A program made the translations under genes and the position numbers. From Diadema setosum (Eukaryota > Echinodermata > Echinoidea > Diadematoida > Diadematidae): 64,000 bases of DNA. The notes beneath the pieces were generated by a model. The model was not told where the DNA came from and ran no database searches. It saw only the letters and a list, made by a program, of their open reading frames with translations. Shown here in pieces: positions 13,901-23,715 of this stretch. The stretch spans positions 10,335,643 to 10,399,642 of the forward strand of contig NC_092692.1 in NCBI RefSeq assembly GCF_964275005.1, read 5' to 3'. Positions within the stretch are counted from its first letter, which is position 1. The number at the start of each line of letters is the position of its first letter.

Positions 13901-16900
13901 GATAGTGAAATAAGATTAGATGACAGACAGGGAGACAGTGCTTAAATTACTAGAAGGTGAGAAAAGACACTGCTGATGACGTTTGACACCATATTTCAAA
14001 ACAATATATGAAGAGAGCAAATACATTTTTTGTTCGTGTGAATTACGTTGACACACAAGAAACCTCATAAAATATTTTGCAATTGTAGAGAAAAATGAAA
14101 TGTCTCAAAGCTGAATGGAGTAATCTGGTATGTTTTGTTCATGTGAATTATGATGATACACAAGAAACCTCACAAGATATTTTGTAATTGTAGAGAACAA
14201 TGAAATACATACAGATCCAAATAAAGTACAGTACCTTGCAAGTGACCACTCTACTGTTGGATCGTCCATTTTGTTGATGAGAATGACTAAGTGCTTGACC
14301 CCCGCTGTCTTGGCCAACATGGCGTGCTCCCTGGTCTGGCCTCCCCTCTCGAAGCCCGTTTCAAATTCACCTTTGCGGGCAGATATTACCTGAAATAAAT
14401 GGGATCCAAGTAAGAAGGGTCTACAAATATGCATTTTTAACTCATTTTTGGATTGATGGTAATATATGGTGGGGGGGGGGGGGTGGGCTCCCTCCCACAG
14501 AAACTGTATACCTGGTGCTGATACCTGGTGCTGATGGAGACGGAGATTTGAGAACAATGCAATGAACCGTTATTTTGAAAGCCTGGTTTTGAAGTCACCA
14601 ACTATCAATTTTACAATTCTCTAACAACACACAATGATTGCACTCTCCAAAAATCAAAGCTTTTGTATCCAATTTGTCCCACTCCACACCCAAAAGTCTA
14701 CTATTGAAATAGGAAAAAAACCTGGCTTCCTGATAGGCAGAGTGCAAAGGAATTCAGGTTTTGAAGTTTAAATCAAGTCCACAAATGGAGGAGATGGGTT
14801 TTTACAATTACTATTTCATTATTTACAATGACAAACACGAAATCCTTGTACCAGAGTCAAGTATGTTAATCTATCTTCAGTAAAGTCTCCAAGTGACTCG
14901 CATCTAGAGTTGGCTTATTTCAAGAATAATGCTGATTAACAGGGTGGCATTGCATGTCATGGACAAAATGCATAATCAAATGTACGCCTGTGTGATAAGA
15001 AATTCAGCAGACATTATAATCAGCCAAGCAGAGAAGGAAACCACAGAGCTTAAAGGCCAAACTGTGACCACAATTGACAGTGATCACACAAACAAAATGA
15101 TTGTTCAACCACAGCATATCTCAATCCCCTCTCTGACAAGCTTTTCCCTCACTATCAAACACAACAGAAGTTCAAAGCACTCGGTGCAAGATTTCATTCA
15201 AGCGATCCAAATCACTGCACACACAATACAAAAAAAAAAAAAAATACAAAAAACAATGGACACTAGAAAAGAACATGTCCAAGACTTGAACACAGGTTTT
15301 ACTAGCTACTAGCGAGAGGTCCACTAGTACTTCTTTCTAATATGAGCTGTTGTAAAATGGCTAACATACAGCACAACTTTGTCAAAGCAGATCCATCATT
15401 CTCTATCCCCCGAGCCCCGACGAAATAATAAACAAATATATGAAAATATTGCTAGCTTGTCCCATCCAGGTACAAGCATGTACAAGGCAAAAGTGTATGA
15501 ATCTGGACCTTTAAAAAAAAAAAAAGGCATCACAGCAATAATGTATTGATCTGGGAGAGGGCATGGTATACAAATCAACCTAAAACAAAGCAATCCAAAT
15601 AAAAAGTACCCCCACCTCTCTTTCTGATCACTTTGTTTTGATATCTCAGCCATTTCAAAACCAATTTTCATCAAATAGATTTTGAATTCCTCTGAGAATT
15701 AAATGCTCTTTCAAATTTCATTAGAAGTTTTTCATTATTTCACACACACATATAAGTTGGAAACCTGAAGCCCAATTCTCAACTGAAACCATACCATCTC
15801 TTTAAGTGGATAGAGATTCTCTGCACCAGCACTCACCAGTACAGCTAGATCAGCCTGTGCAGCACCCCCTATCATGTTGGGTACGAAGCTCCGATGGCCC
15901 GGGGCATCCAGGATTGTGAAGTGCTTTTTCTCTGTCTCGAAGTAGGCCCGCCCCACCTCCACCGTCTTGCCCTTGTCTCTCTCCTCTTGGTTGGTATCCA
16001 GTGCCCAAGATAGGTACCTGGTGGAGAGGATCAATGCAGTCCCTTCAAGTTAGTGTCCTCAAGCCAATTGCTTTTATGCAACCTTAAATCATTTTATGGC
16101 TACTTTTTCAAATACTGTGCATGATGAAGAGTTTACTGGATAAATATTAAATTGAAAAGTGATTTCTATGTCCTTCTTAAAGGGGATGGCTAGTAACTGA
16201 TCAGTGGGAATCAGTGGGAATGCTGGGGGATGATTGTTCCAATCCTTGTGGGATTCATTAAGAGTACATTAGATATCTATTGTTGTGTGAAAATTATTTG
16301 CTTCAGAATGGTCTCATATTCAAGTAATGTGCAGTTCAATGTTTCCACGTTAGCACGCCTGTTCAGTGACGGGGCGATCGATCAAGACTGAGTTTGCTGT
16401 TAAAAATCACTATATCAATCAAGGGTGCTCCAATGGAAAGTTAACAACCATTTTTGTAAACTCATCACATAATCTGGAATCAAGCATACCTGCCAACCCT
16501 GAGACTTAATAAATCTGAACAAACAGAGAAAAATTATTTAAAAATCTGAACTTTCATAAATTTCATATACTTTACTATTAACAGATATTTCCAAAAATCA
16601 GAACACACTGAAAGTAATGCATTTTCTTTCAGTGCAAAATCTGAATGTTCAGATTAAAACTGAACAGTTGGCAGGTATGAATCAAGTGTACTGGAAACGA
16701 GGCCTCATCCACAATGTACACACAGTGTTGTTCATAATGTTATTGATCACTTCTAAAACAGCGGAGAAAAGAACAAACGTAACCTAACACCACGATTGAT
16801 TCTGAGTCGCTCAAAGTGACCATGCACTTTACAAAACCTTTTTTTTTTTGCTATGTATCGCCTTGAAAACAATTACTACTATTCGTCTATATTGGCATTA

Positions 16901-19900
16901 TATCCAGTGTGTCTCCTACAGGACTGTAGGTCCAGAACAGAACACTTCATGCATACATGTATCTCCACGATGGAGGCCTCACAAGTAAAGATATAAAATG
17001 AATAAGTACAAGAATTCTAAATCAATATCGCAAAAACTCACCAACTCTCTCTGTTTTTCTCCTTGGCCTCCCGTTCATACTTCTCCAGGGTTCGTTTGTC
17101 CACACCTCCAGTTAAAAACCTGTTACCATGGAGATGATGGAAAGGGAATACTATGTTGCACTTCATTTCTCACACATAGCTTATTAGATGCAACCAAGGG
17201 GTCCGTTTCATAAAAACACCACATAGAAGTCTTTACATAAATCTCAGAATGGCCAAAGTGGCTCATATGTAGCTACGAGTGACTTTCAAAAAAGAAGTAA
17301 AATCAATTTCATGAAGTCTCTCATAAGTGTGTCTTATGTGCGAAGAGATCTCTCATAAGACTTTCATAACACGGACCCCAGGAACATATATTTTGTCAAC
17401 AAGGCATTTCTCCCTCATTCTGTATCTCCTTATTTGTGCATATCGCCTTCTCATTCAGCACTTTGTGCCTGGAGAATGCTGACAGTTGCTAGCCACATGA
17501 GGTAAACCACGACATCACCCTACCATTTTTTTGGTGTGTGCTCGTCTGCACATTGGGATAATTAACCCACACTGACATGATGTTATATGTCTGTTTACAA
17601 ATGGGGACGAAAATATTTTACACTGACAAATGTCAGGAATGTGAAACAGAAAATTACAAACTGAAATTGTCAGTCAAGTATAGACATTTTGGAAACAGAC
17701 ACTGACAAAACACTGATCGTACTGTTGCTTGCGGTTGACTCTTGAAATCCTGTACAAATCCTTCATCTATGTCAAGTCAATTCTGTTTTTTCACAATAAC
17801 ACACAATGTACTACAAATTACTCACATTATATGACCTCCAATAGTGGACTTTCCAGCATCTGAAAAATAGAAGAGAGAACAAGTTTCAAAGCTCCCATGT
17901 AGTGCTATCATATAAAGCAAACAGAATCAAAATTGGCTCATAAATGACAGAGAAGTAGCAAATTGAAGATTTTGATCACACACGGACGCACACACGGACA
18001 CACGGACGGACACACGGACGGACACACGGACGGACGGACGGACACACGGACACACACACGTACGGAGCCCGTTTCATAGTCCCCTGCTCGAACTCGTTCG
18101 GCGGGGACAAAAATATCACATCAGGAATCTTTACTTTCTTTTCAATAATGCATATTTCTTGTCACAATAAAATACTACTACTACTACTACTACCACTACA
18201 CTTGTACCTCTGCCAGCACCATTTCAACTATGATCACAAATTACTATAAACACTTCTACCATTACTAACACTGCTTCTACTGCTACCACTTTAACTAACA
18301 CTGCCATGACCACGAATCTGCTACTGCTGATAGAGCTACTACTGACACTACTACAATAGCAGTGATATAATGTACAAAGTATATCATCATTTCCTGCACT
18401 TTTTCTTTTCTGAGATGATAAGGATGCCACATTCCACTGCTCAGATCAAACAATGAAACGTGTTGCTTTTACTTTCTCACACAGCATAAGATTCAACAGT
18501 GTTGCACTTACCAATGCACATGGCAAGAAGGCACCACGACCATGTCAGCATAAAGATTAGCTCTCAAAATGAAGGATTTGTTCAAAGAGAAGACTCACCT
18601 ACGTGTCCAATGAACACGACATTTACATGTTCCTTTTTGTCCTTGGGTTCCTCTTCCTTGACTGGTAGCTTAGAAGGTTTCATAGCTACATTTGCCTTCA
18701 TTGGTCCATTATCTACACAATCACAGAAAAGGAGAGAGAGAAAAAGGTGAAAGTAAAGAGAAGGGGGAGCACACACACACACACACAGGATGAGAGAAAA
18801 TAACAGACAAGTCAAGAAAGGAGAAAAATAGAGACATGTCGAATAGTATCTGAATTCATTCTGCACAAATAGGGGGAGGGGGATGCTAAATAACATGATG
18901 ATTATGTTTTCCTTTTCTTTTCAACTTACTGAAAGTAAAAAAGAAAAAAAAAATGTCCATGCAAGCAGGCATGTGGATTTATTGCAACCTATATTCTTAC
19001 AACAAAAAGAAACAAATACACCAAAAAAAAAAAAAAAAACAGGAGAGAGAAAAAAACAACAACTAGGTATGTAGTTCAGGAATGAACCAATTGCCCAACA
19101 TAATCACATGAACCACAATACCATGCTCAAGTGAAAATGACTAAGAGACCAACACATCTACGAACTGCTGGCAGCCAATAGGCAACTTCACACAGACCCA
19201 ATGAACAGTCACACATCTGGTCACCAGACCTACACTTCTGCAGGTCTACCCAGAATATTATCAAAAGAAGGGTCCCCTATCAGTAAAAGGTTCCCTCATA
19301 CTCTCTAATTTTGCAAGCGACACATAGACTATGTGAATAGGGGCATTCAGTATTGGAAGTTTTGTGGTTTGCATACAAACAATAAAATCTGCAGCTGCCT
19401 GGAGGGAAGTTCTTCAATTCATTGCGGTACCCTCACTAAAAATCAAATTATACCCTTATCTTGCAAAGTGACAAGGGATTGACTCATCTCATTACTATTC
19501 ATGAGATCTGACAGCATCTTAAATGCAAAAACAGCCTTCAGATAACTAGTATCCAGAGGCAGAAAGAAGCATGCCTTGGAGTGGATGACAGGTTATGGGT
19601 GTAGTTTTCATCTGCCCAAATGGAGCAAAATACATTTCTGAAATGTTCTACATTTTGGCTAGAGAGTTGACCCAAATGGAAAGGGGTTCACAGGGAATCT
19701 ACACAGAAGGAGATCTAAAGCTGAAAATCATGTGAACAACAATCAAATGCCCCCACTGGAACTACTGGTGAGTTCATTTTTGTGTAGGTTGCACCTCATG
19801 GGCAGGTCAGATTCATGGTCTCATAAATGATATCTACATTTCATTTGTTAGTTTGATTAATCATAGTGACAAAATTAAGGTTCTGATGAATTAATTGAAT

Positions 19901-21076
19901 ATAAAACTCACAGAAGTCTCAAGTCCTTTCATGACAATACTAGAGTTTTATTTGCCAAGTTCACTGCAGAATTCTCTCTTATCATGATTGGAGCTCCAAG
20001 ATACTTGTATCCTTCAGCAAATCAGCAAATATTTCTTTTTCTTATATGACTAATAGAGATAATCGCTTTTAGGTACAGCAATCCTGTTTCAGACACTGTT
20101 CAAATAAAAGCTCTATCCCATCTCATTAAGTATTTCTTAAATCTTTAATGTATACTAACAACTGGGTAATATTTTTATTACTGGGTAGCTGTCACCATTG
20201 TGGTTGTTAGTATGGTAACTGCAATTTTGAAAACTTAATCACATTTTTAAATTGACACTGTGTAAATGAATGGCTTGTCCCATCTCATGAAGTATTTTTT
20301 CAAATAATTGTAATTTCTGCTGTATGCTAGAAGCTGGGTAATATTTTGATAAATGGATACTAGCTGTTATGATTTCAATTAATACTATGGTAACCACAAT
20401 TTAAAAAAAAATGAAGTAGAAACCTCTATGCAATTGATCTTTCCTGCTAGGCTAATTTCAGTGAAATGCACTAGTTGAGTCAGAAGTGTGAGTTTTGTTT
20501 TGTTTTTTTCATTCAAAAACCAGCAATTAAAAAAAAAAACTGCATCATTCTTATTTTCACGCTACAACTGTACTTCAGCAGAGCATAAAATCAACAAAAA
20601 TCTCCACGAAGTGATAATATCTGTACACAGTAGCTTGCATCAATTTTATGCCCCATGAATCGACTTCGGTGTGAAGGCTGTGGGTTTGTACCTGGGCCCT
20701 CCGAGGGTTCCGGTGAGGAGTCTGGGGCGGACGGTTCCTCCTGCATAGCTTCCCCCTCCTCTTCCTCTCCTTCTGCATCTTCCATCTCATCTTCATTGGC
20801 ATTGGCTGCCTCTAGTGGTGTAGCTGCAATGGGATGGGGAATTGAAAGAAAAAAGAGGGGGGGTAGGGGCACAAAATTTAGTTAATGGGCACAAAATTTA
20901 CTTACTCTGCACACTCATTGCCAATTCATTCATTGGTGAAGAAACTTGCACATCTGTATAAAATGGAAGTGGTATGTGTCAAGACTGGGGAAAGGCTTGA
21001 ACCTTCCAATCAATCCAGATGGCAAAACAATGATGATGATGATGATGATGATTATGCAAATAAAAATAAAAATAGA

Positions 21077-21167
<91 letters not shown>

Positions 21168-23477
21168 TTGATGATAATAATAACAAGAAGAAAAAAAAAA
21201 AAAAAAGAAGAAGAGGAGGAGGAGGAGGAGGAAGAAAGAGAAACAATAAGCCAAAACAGAAAGTGAGTGATTGCACAACTGAATGAGATATGAATTATGT
21301 GTACTTTGCAACATCATCATAGTGAGTGGGTGTAAAATGTATGTACAGTATGTGAGTCGACGTTTACTACAGATTTTGATGACTGGCCAAGTAACAATGC
21401 AGCTGTGACTCTTCAGCACAACTGTGAAAGTATTCCTAATCTCTAGATTATTGAAGTAAATGTTTCATTATAGTTTGGACCATACATGTTAATCAACACC
21501 ATTAGGTTTTGTTTTACCTTGTTTCCATTAAATTATGACAAGTGATCCGACTCAGAAAACCATGTTACACAGGGCAAAATGAATTGAATTGCATGAATTT
21601 GTTATTGTTGTTGCTGTTGTTGGGTTGTGCTTTGTGACTGACTCAAGAGGAAGCTATGAATCTGTTTACATTATCAATCTAAAACAACAATACAGAAACT
21701 CACTGATAGCCAGAAATGTAGAGGTCATGTATGTAAAATGAATTATTTCCAGGCTTTCTTCATCCACATTCTCTAATAGTGGAATTGGAGAGAAAGCATA
21801 TTTTTCTCTTTTCATTTGTTTATACAGCAGTTAGTTGCTATATATTCGTCAAGCCATTCACTTTCCATTTTAGATTTATCTTTTATCTAATCATCCTCAA
21901 TGTTAAACAAAAATAATGTACCTGAACAAGACAGTTATTTCTATAGTCAAAGCAAAACATGCAGTTCTAAGTAAATGAATGACTGAATGAATAAACACAA
22001 ATACAATGAACCAAATAAATGAACTGATGTGGATAGAGCAAATTTTGGACTAGTTCCAAAAAGCTGTGGTAATTTCAGAGTCAGTGAGGCCATCACAATA
22101 AAGCATCCCGTACAGGATGCACATGTGTGGTATACATGTACGTACTAGTACTCTGCATGTAGTGTAAGAGAGAACTGACATGGTTTTAAAAGTTCATTTT
22201 TTCATAATCAGAAGCACTGAAATGTTCATTGAGTACACTACATATTTGTTTTTATGACTCCCTATTTGTATTACTATCAAAGCAACATTCATTCATGTCA
22301 TATTTCTGGGAGTAAAAGTCTCTTTTGCTTAGTTTGGCAAACAGATTCATTAGGTATGCACATACATGTAGAGAATTCAAGGAGACATTGCCATTGTTTC
22401 TCCACTTTATCAAGGTGTTACAAACTCTCTCAAAAATAAAACAAAATTAAAAAAAAAAACTACAAAGAAATATAAAATTTTACATACTCTAAGAACTCGG
22501 CGACAAAACCTAAAAGGTATTGAGCCATTGTGCACTTATCAGTGTCATAACATAACGTCATCAGAAAAAACAAATTAACATGGTGAGTTTGGAAGAATGT
22601 TTTTTTTTTTTTTTTTTTAAATACATCCATATTAATTATCCTGAAATTATAATACCGGTAGGCCTATTGGTTGAATTTGGCAAAGATTTCTCACAAACCC
22701 TTTTATTTGCACTTAATGTTACTGTAGATTCTGAATGATAAAAGAATAATTTGTAGAAATTCTTCAAACAGGCCTGAAATAATTTTTCTTTTGTTAGTTG
22801 AAATACAGTGCACTCAGGCCATGGGCCATCAACAAATAAATAAATAAATAAATAAATAAATGTAAAAAACATAACAAGGACAATAACCAATATTCAATAA
22901 TAATCAACGTTTCCTAGACAATAATAGTAAGGGCCTAGCGGTCTAGACATTAAGTGAACAATAGAAATAGTCGTACAACATACAACATAATACATGTACA
23001 TGGACCATACACACGCACACACACACAAACACAGTCTCAGACACAAAAAAAAAAAAAAAAATCTAGAGTACTGCTTCATCATGTTCATATTTCACATAGA
23101 CCTAGCCATTTCTAAATCCATTCGACCATTGTCATTGATATTGTTATGTTGCCAAGTCTGCACTGAATCATTAGAGAACTTGATTACATACAATGGACTA
23201 TATTTTACCCCATCGGTACTCCTGCTACACAAAAACATTAGTGCAACAATTAAGCAATACCATTACCATTCACTGGTTCTGCAAAAGCCTGTGTTTTGGT
23301 AGCATATGACGGAACAAATGCTGGTGCATTCACATTGGGAATGAATGGTTTGGCCTCCACGTTCAACGTAGAAAACTGACTGGATAGTTCAGTAGTGGGA
23401 TAGTGATCACCGGGCCCGGGGTCTTCTTGATCTTCCCAGTTGTCCAGACCAGACGATTCACATTGCTCTGTCTCCAT
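7899..23477 (-). CDS. GSPT1: Eukaryotic peptide chain release factor GTP-binding subunit eRF3 (14 coding exons, complete)
   Basis: eRF3 is the GTPase that works with eRF1 to end translation at stop codons in the cytosol; it also binds poly(A)-binding protein and links termination to mRNA decay. Fourteen exons with AG/GT borders and matching phases join into one 566-codon frame: 23267-23477, 20692-20823, 18599-18712, 17826-17859, 17042-17119, 15837-16017, 14235-14389, 13044-13284, 11692-11772, 11016-11117, 10058-10129, 9226-9315, 8568-8736, 7899-7939. Visible parts: PAM2 at residues 38-56; acidic linker to about 140; P-loop GHVDAGKS at 150-157; DAPGH at 227-231; NKMD at 289-292; SGITG in exon 8; the C-terminal [20 protein letters not shown] signature. 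The start is fixed by an in-frame stop 30 nt upstream (23508-23510) and a good Kozak context (A at -3, G at +4). Length fits the family (about 500-640 residues). The exon 1 donor could lie 6 nt further on (23261), adding two residues. Confidence 0.96.
8568..8736 (-). CDS. GSPT1: eRF3 exon 13: domain 3, GRFTLRDEG signature
   Basis: Residues 498-554: [57 protein letters not shown]. The conserved end of the eRF1-binding domain. Acceptor TTTTCAG/AAACTC, donor TGAAG/GTAAAT; phase 0 in, phase 1 out. Confidence 0.95.
9226..9315 (-). CDS. GSPT1: eRF3 exon 12: domain 3, eRF1-binding barrel
   Basis: 30 codons, [20 protein letters not shown] then [10 protein letters not shown]; corresponds to the vertebrate segment [19 protein letters not shown]. 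Phase 0 on both sides; acceptor CACACAG/ATTGCG, donor TTACT/GTAAGT. Confidence 0.95.
10058..10129 (-). CDS. GSPT1: eRF3 exon 11: domain 2/3 junction
   Basis: 24 codons, [20 protein letters not shown] then FDAQ, matching GFILCDPNNLCHSGRTFDAQ of vertebrate eRF3. Phase 0 on both sides; acceptor TGCACAG/GATGTT, donor CCCAG/GTGAGT. Confidence 0.94.
10133..10268. repeat. Local tandem duplication in eRF3 intron
   Basis: Two adjacent copies of about 65 bp share AATTTGATCAGAAACAAA, CATTCA(A/C)CAAT and ATATCAA..CAAAACTACAA. It starts just upstream of exon 11. Confidence 0.6.
11016..11117 (-). CDS. GSPT1: eRF3 exon 10: domain 2 continued
   Basis: 34 codons, [20 protein letters not shown] then [14 protein letters not shown]. 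Phase 0 on both sides; acceptor CCTCCAG/ACTAGC, donor AGAC/GTGAGT. Confidence 0.94.
11692..11772 (-). CDS. GSPT1: eRF3 exon 9: domain 2 beta-barrel
   Basis: 27 codons: [20 protein letters not shown] then YTLMPNK. Matches the EF-Tu-like domain 2 of eRF3 (DMGTVVLGKLESGSI in vertebrates). Phase 0 on both sides; donor AATAAG/GTAAGA. Confidence 0.95.
11966..12173. mobile_element. Short palindromic TIR element, GTAAAAGTGG family
   Basis: About 200 bp with ends TTGTAAAAGTGGATATTTTT and CGAAAATTTCCACTTTTACA that are inverted copies of each other. A 7-bp direct repeat ATACCAT flanks it (11966-11972 and 12167-12173). No coding capacity: a MITE-like non-autonomous DNA element in an eRF3 intron. A related copy lies at 33891-34070. 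Confidence 0.65.
13044..13284 (-). CDS. GSPT1: eRF3 exon 8: end of G domain, start of domain 2
   Basis: Residues 302-382, including [20 protein letters not shown] (G5 region), [20 protein letters not shown] and the first strand of the beta-barrel domain 2 ([13 protein letters not shown]). The largest exon. Acceptor GCACAG/GTACGA, donor ACAAG/GTGGGT; ends in phase 0. Confidence 0.96.
13737..13895. repeat. Simple repeats: poly-G and GATA-rich tract
   Basis: A run of G at 13737-13746 is followed by GAGA and an interrupted GATA/GATG microsatellite to about 13895, all within an eRF3 intron. Confidence 0.7.
14027..14210. repeat. Local tandem duplication in eRF3 intron, about 100-bp unit
   Basis: Two copies share TTTGTTC(G/A)TGTGAATTA, ACACAAGAAACCTCA and AATTGTAGAGAA(A/C)AATGAAAT. 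The second copy ends about 25 nt from exon 7. Confidence 0.65.
14235..14389 (-). CDS. GSPT1: eRF3 exon 7: G4 motif NKMD
   Basis: Residues 251-302: [52 protein letters not shown]. The NKMD guanine-specificity motif is intact. Acceptor TTTCAG/GTAATA, donor GCAAG/GTACTG; phase 0 in, phase 2 out. Confidence 0.96.
15626..15801 (-). mobile_element. Half copy of the TTAA-flanked foldback element
   Basis: Matches the right arm of the 28648-29047 element (GATATCTCAGCCATTTCAAA, TTTTCATCAAATAGATTTTG) but is more diverged towards its end (TCTCTTTAA). It sits 36 nt from eRF3 exon 6. Confidence 0.55.
15837..16017 (-). CDS. GSPT1: eRF3 exon 6: switch I and G3 motif
   Basis: Residues 190-250, containing [20 protein letters not shown] and the G3 motif DAPGH, then [18 protein letters not shown]. 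Nearly identical to animal eRF3. Acceptor CCAG/GTACCTATC, donor TACTG/GTGAGT; phase 2 in, phase 0 out. Confidence 0.96.
16485..16679. mobile_element. 195-bp MITE with perfect TIRs and target duplication
   Basis: Ends CATACCTGCCAAC and GTTGGCAGGTATG are perfect 13-bp inverted copies. The flanks AATCAAG at 16478-16484 and 16680-16686 are a perfect 7-bp target-site duplication. The interior is AT-rich with inverted TCTGAA/TTCAGA segments and no ORF. Lies in the intron between eRF3 exons 5 and 6. Confidence 0.8.
17042..17119 (-). CDS. GSPT1: eRF3 exon 5: switch I region, N-terminal half
   Basis: Encodes [20 protein letters not shown] and KNRESW (residues 164-190), the helix after the P-loop. Phase 2 in and out; acceptor GTAACAG/GTTTTT, donor GAGTTG/GTGAGT. 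Confidence 0.94.
17198..17379. mobile_element. TIR element, GGGGTCCG family
   Basis: 182 bp beginning GGGGTCCGTTTCATAA and ending TTATAACACGG-like (ATAACACGGACCCC), with internal inverted CTCATA/ATAAGT pieces. The TIRs match over about 14 bp with few mismatches. No clear target duplication. In an eRF3 intron. Confidence 0.55.
17826..17859 (-). CDS. GSPT1: eRF3 exon 4: 34-nt microexon carrying the P-loop
   Basis: A 34-nt exon encoding the rest of the Walker A/G1 motif, [11 protein letters not shown] (residues 153-163). Acceptor TTTTTCAG/ATGCTGG, donor ATAAT/GTGAGT; phase 1 in, phase 2 out. It is required to join exons 3 and 5 in frame and restores the universally conserved GKS/T. Confidence 0.93.
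17975..18063. repeat. CACACGGACGGA minisatellite
   Basis: Variable runs of ACACGGAC and GGAC, followed by a conserved-looking tail (CCCGTTTCATAGTCCCCTGC, TCGGCGGGGACAAAAA) that is probably the end of an older dispersed repeat. eRF3 intron between exons 3 and 4. Confidence 0.65.
18599..18712 (-). CDS. GSPT1: eRF3 exon 3: linker and first strand of the G domain
   Basis: Residues 115-152. Ends in [13 protein letters not shown], the first beta strand of the GTPase domain and the start of the P-loop, cut by a phase-1 intron inside the Asp codon of GHVDAGKS. Donor GTAG/GTGAGT, acceptor TTGTGTAG/ATAATG. Confidence 0.94.
20075..20405. repeat. Diverged tandem duplication in eRF3 intron, about 180-bp unit
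   Basis: Two copies share CCCATCTCAT(T/G)AAGTATTT, CTGGGTAATATTTT and AT(A/T)ACTATGGTAAC-like segments. Their divergence suggests an old duplication. Confidence 0.5.
20692..20823 (-). CDS. GSPT1: eRF3 exon 2: acidic low-complexity linker
   Basis: Residues 71-114, rich in Glu, Ala, Pro and Ser (for example [19 protein letters not shown]). Acceptor ATTGCAG/CTACACC and donor CCCAG/GTACAA; phase 1 in and out. This part of eRF3 is poorly conserved and intrinsically disordered. Confidence 0.9.
21029..21240. repeat. Compound microsatellite GAT, AAT, AAG/GAG
   Basis: (GAT)n, then more than 25 perfect AAT/TAA triplets (about 21077-21165), then AAG and GAG runs. Gives false poly-Asn and poly-Tyr ORFs. 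In the intron between eRF3 exons 1 and 2. Confidence 0.95.
23267..23477 (-). CDS. GSPT1: eRF3 exon 1: start codon and PAM2 motif
   Basis: Encodes residues 1-70, starting [16 protein letters not shown]. The segment [12 protein letters not shown] followed by NAPAFVPS matches the PAM2 consensus; as in vertebrate eRF3 it reads as two overlapping PAM2 motifs. PAM2 binds the MLLE domain of poly(A)-binding protein. Ends in phase 1 at an AATG/GTAATG donor, with a second candidate donor 6 nt downstream. Confidence 0.92.
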
Positions 23478-23707
23478 TTTGGCGACTAATTCGCGATATC
23501 GAGAGATTTACGCTCCCCACAGCGCCACGAGTCTGCAATGTATCCACACAAGAGAGCCTATTTCGTTTCAATGATGAAGTCACGCAGTCTGCATGTCCGT
23601 CTACACACAGCATGAGCAGCATGCATGCATTGCATAGCATTATTGGATCCACACTTCATTCGCCGTGCGTGCACTGTAGAAGTAGCATGTGCAGTTTTAT
23701 CTTTCTT

Positions 23708-23715
23708 TGACGTCA
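23708..23715. promoter_or_regulatory. Perfect CRE palindrome upstream of eRF3
   Basis: TGACGTCA, the full ATF/CREB site, lies 231 nt upstream of the eRF3 start codon in a short stretch richer in CG than its surroundings. No TATA box is seen here. CRE palindromes are common near transcription starts of housekeeping genes. Confidence 0.5.

Noticed and set aside
20885-21419. ORFs with long poly-Asn, poly-Ile, poly-Tyr or poly-Leu runs
   Set aside because: They are readings of the AAT/GAT/GAG microsatellite in an eRF3 intron.
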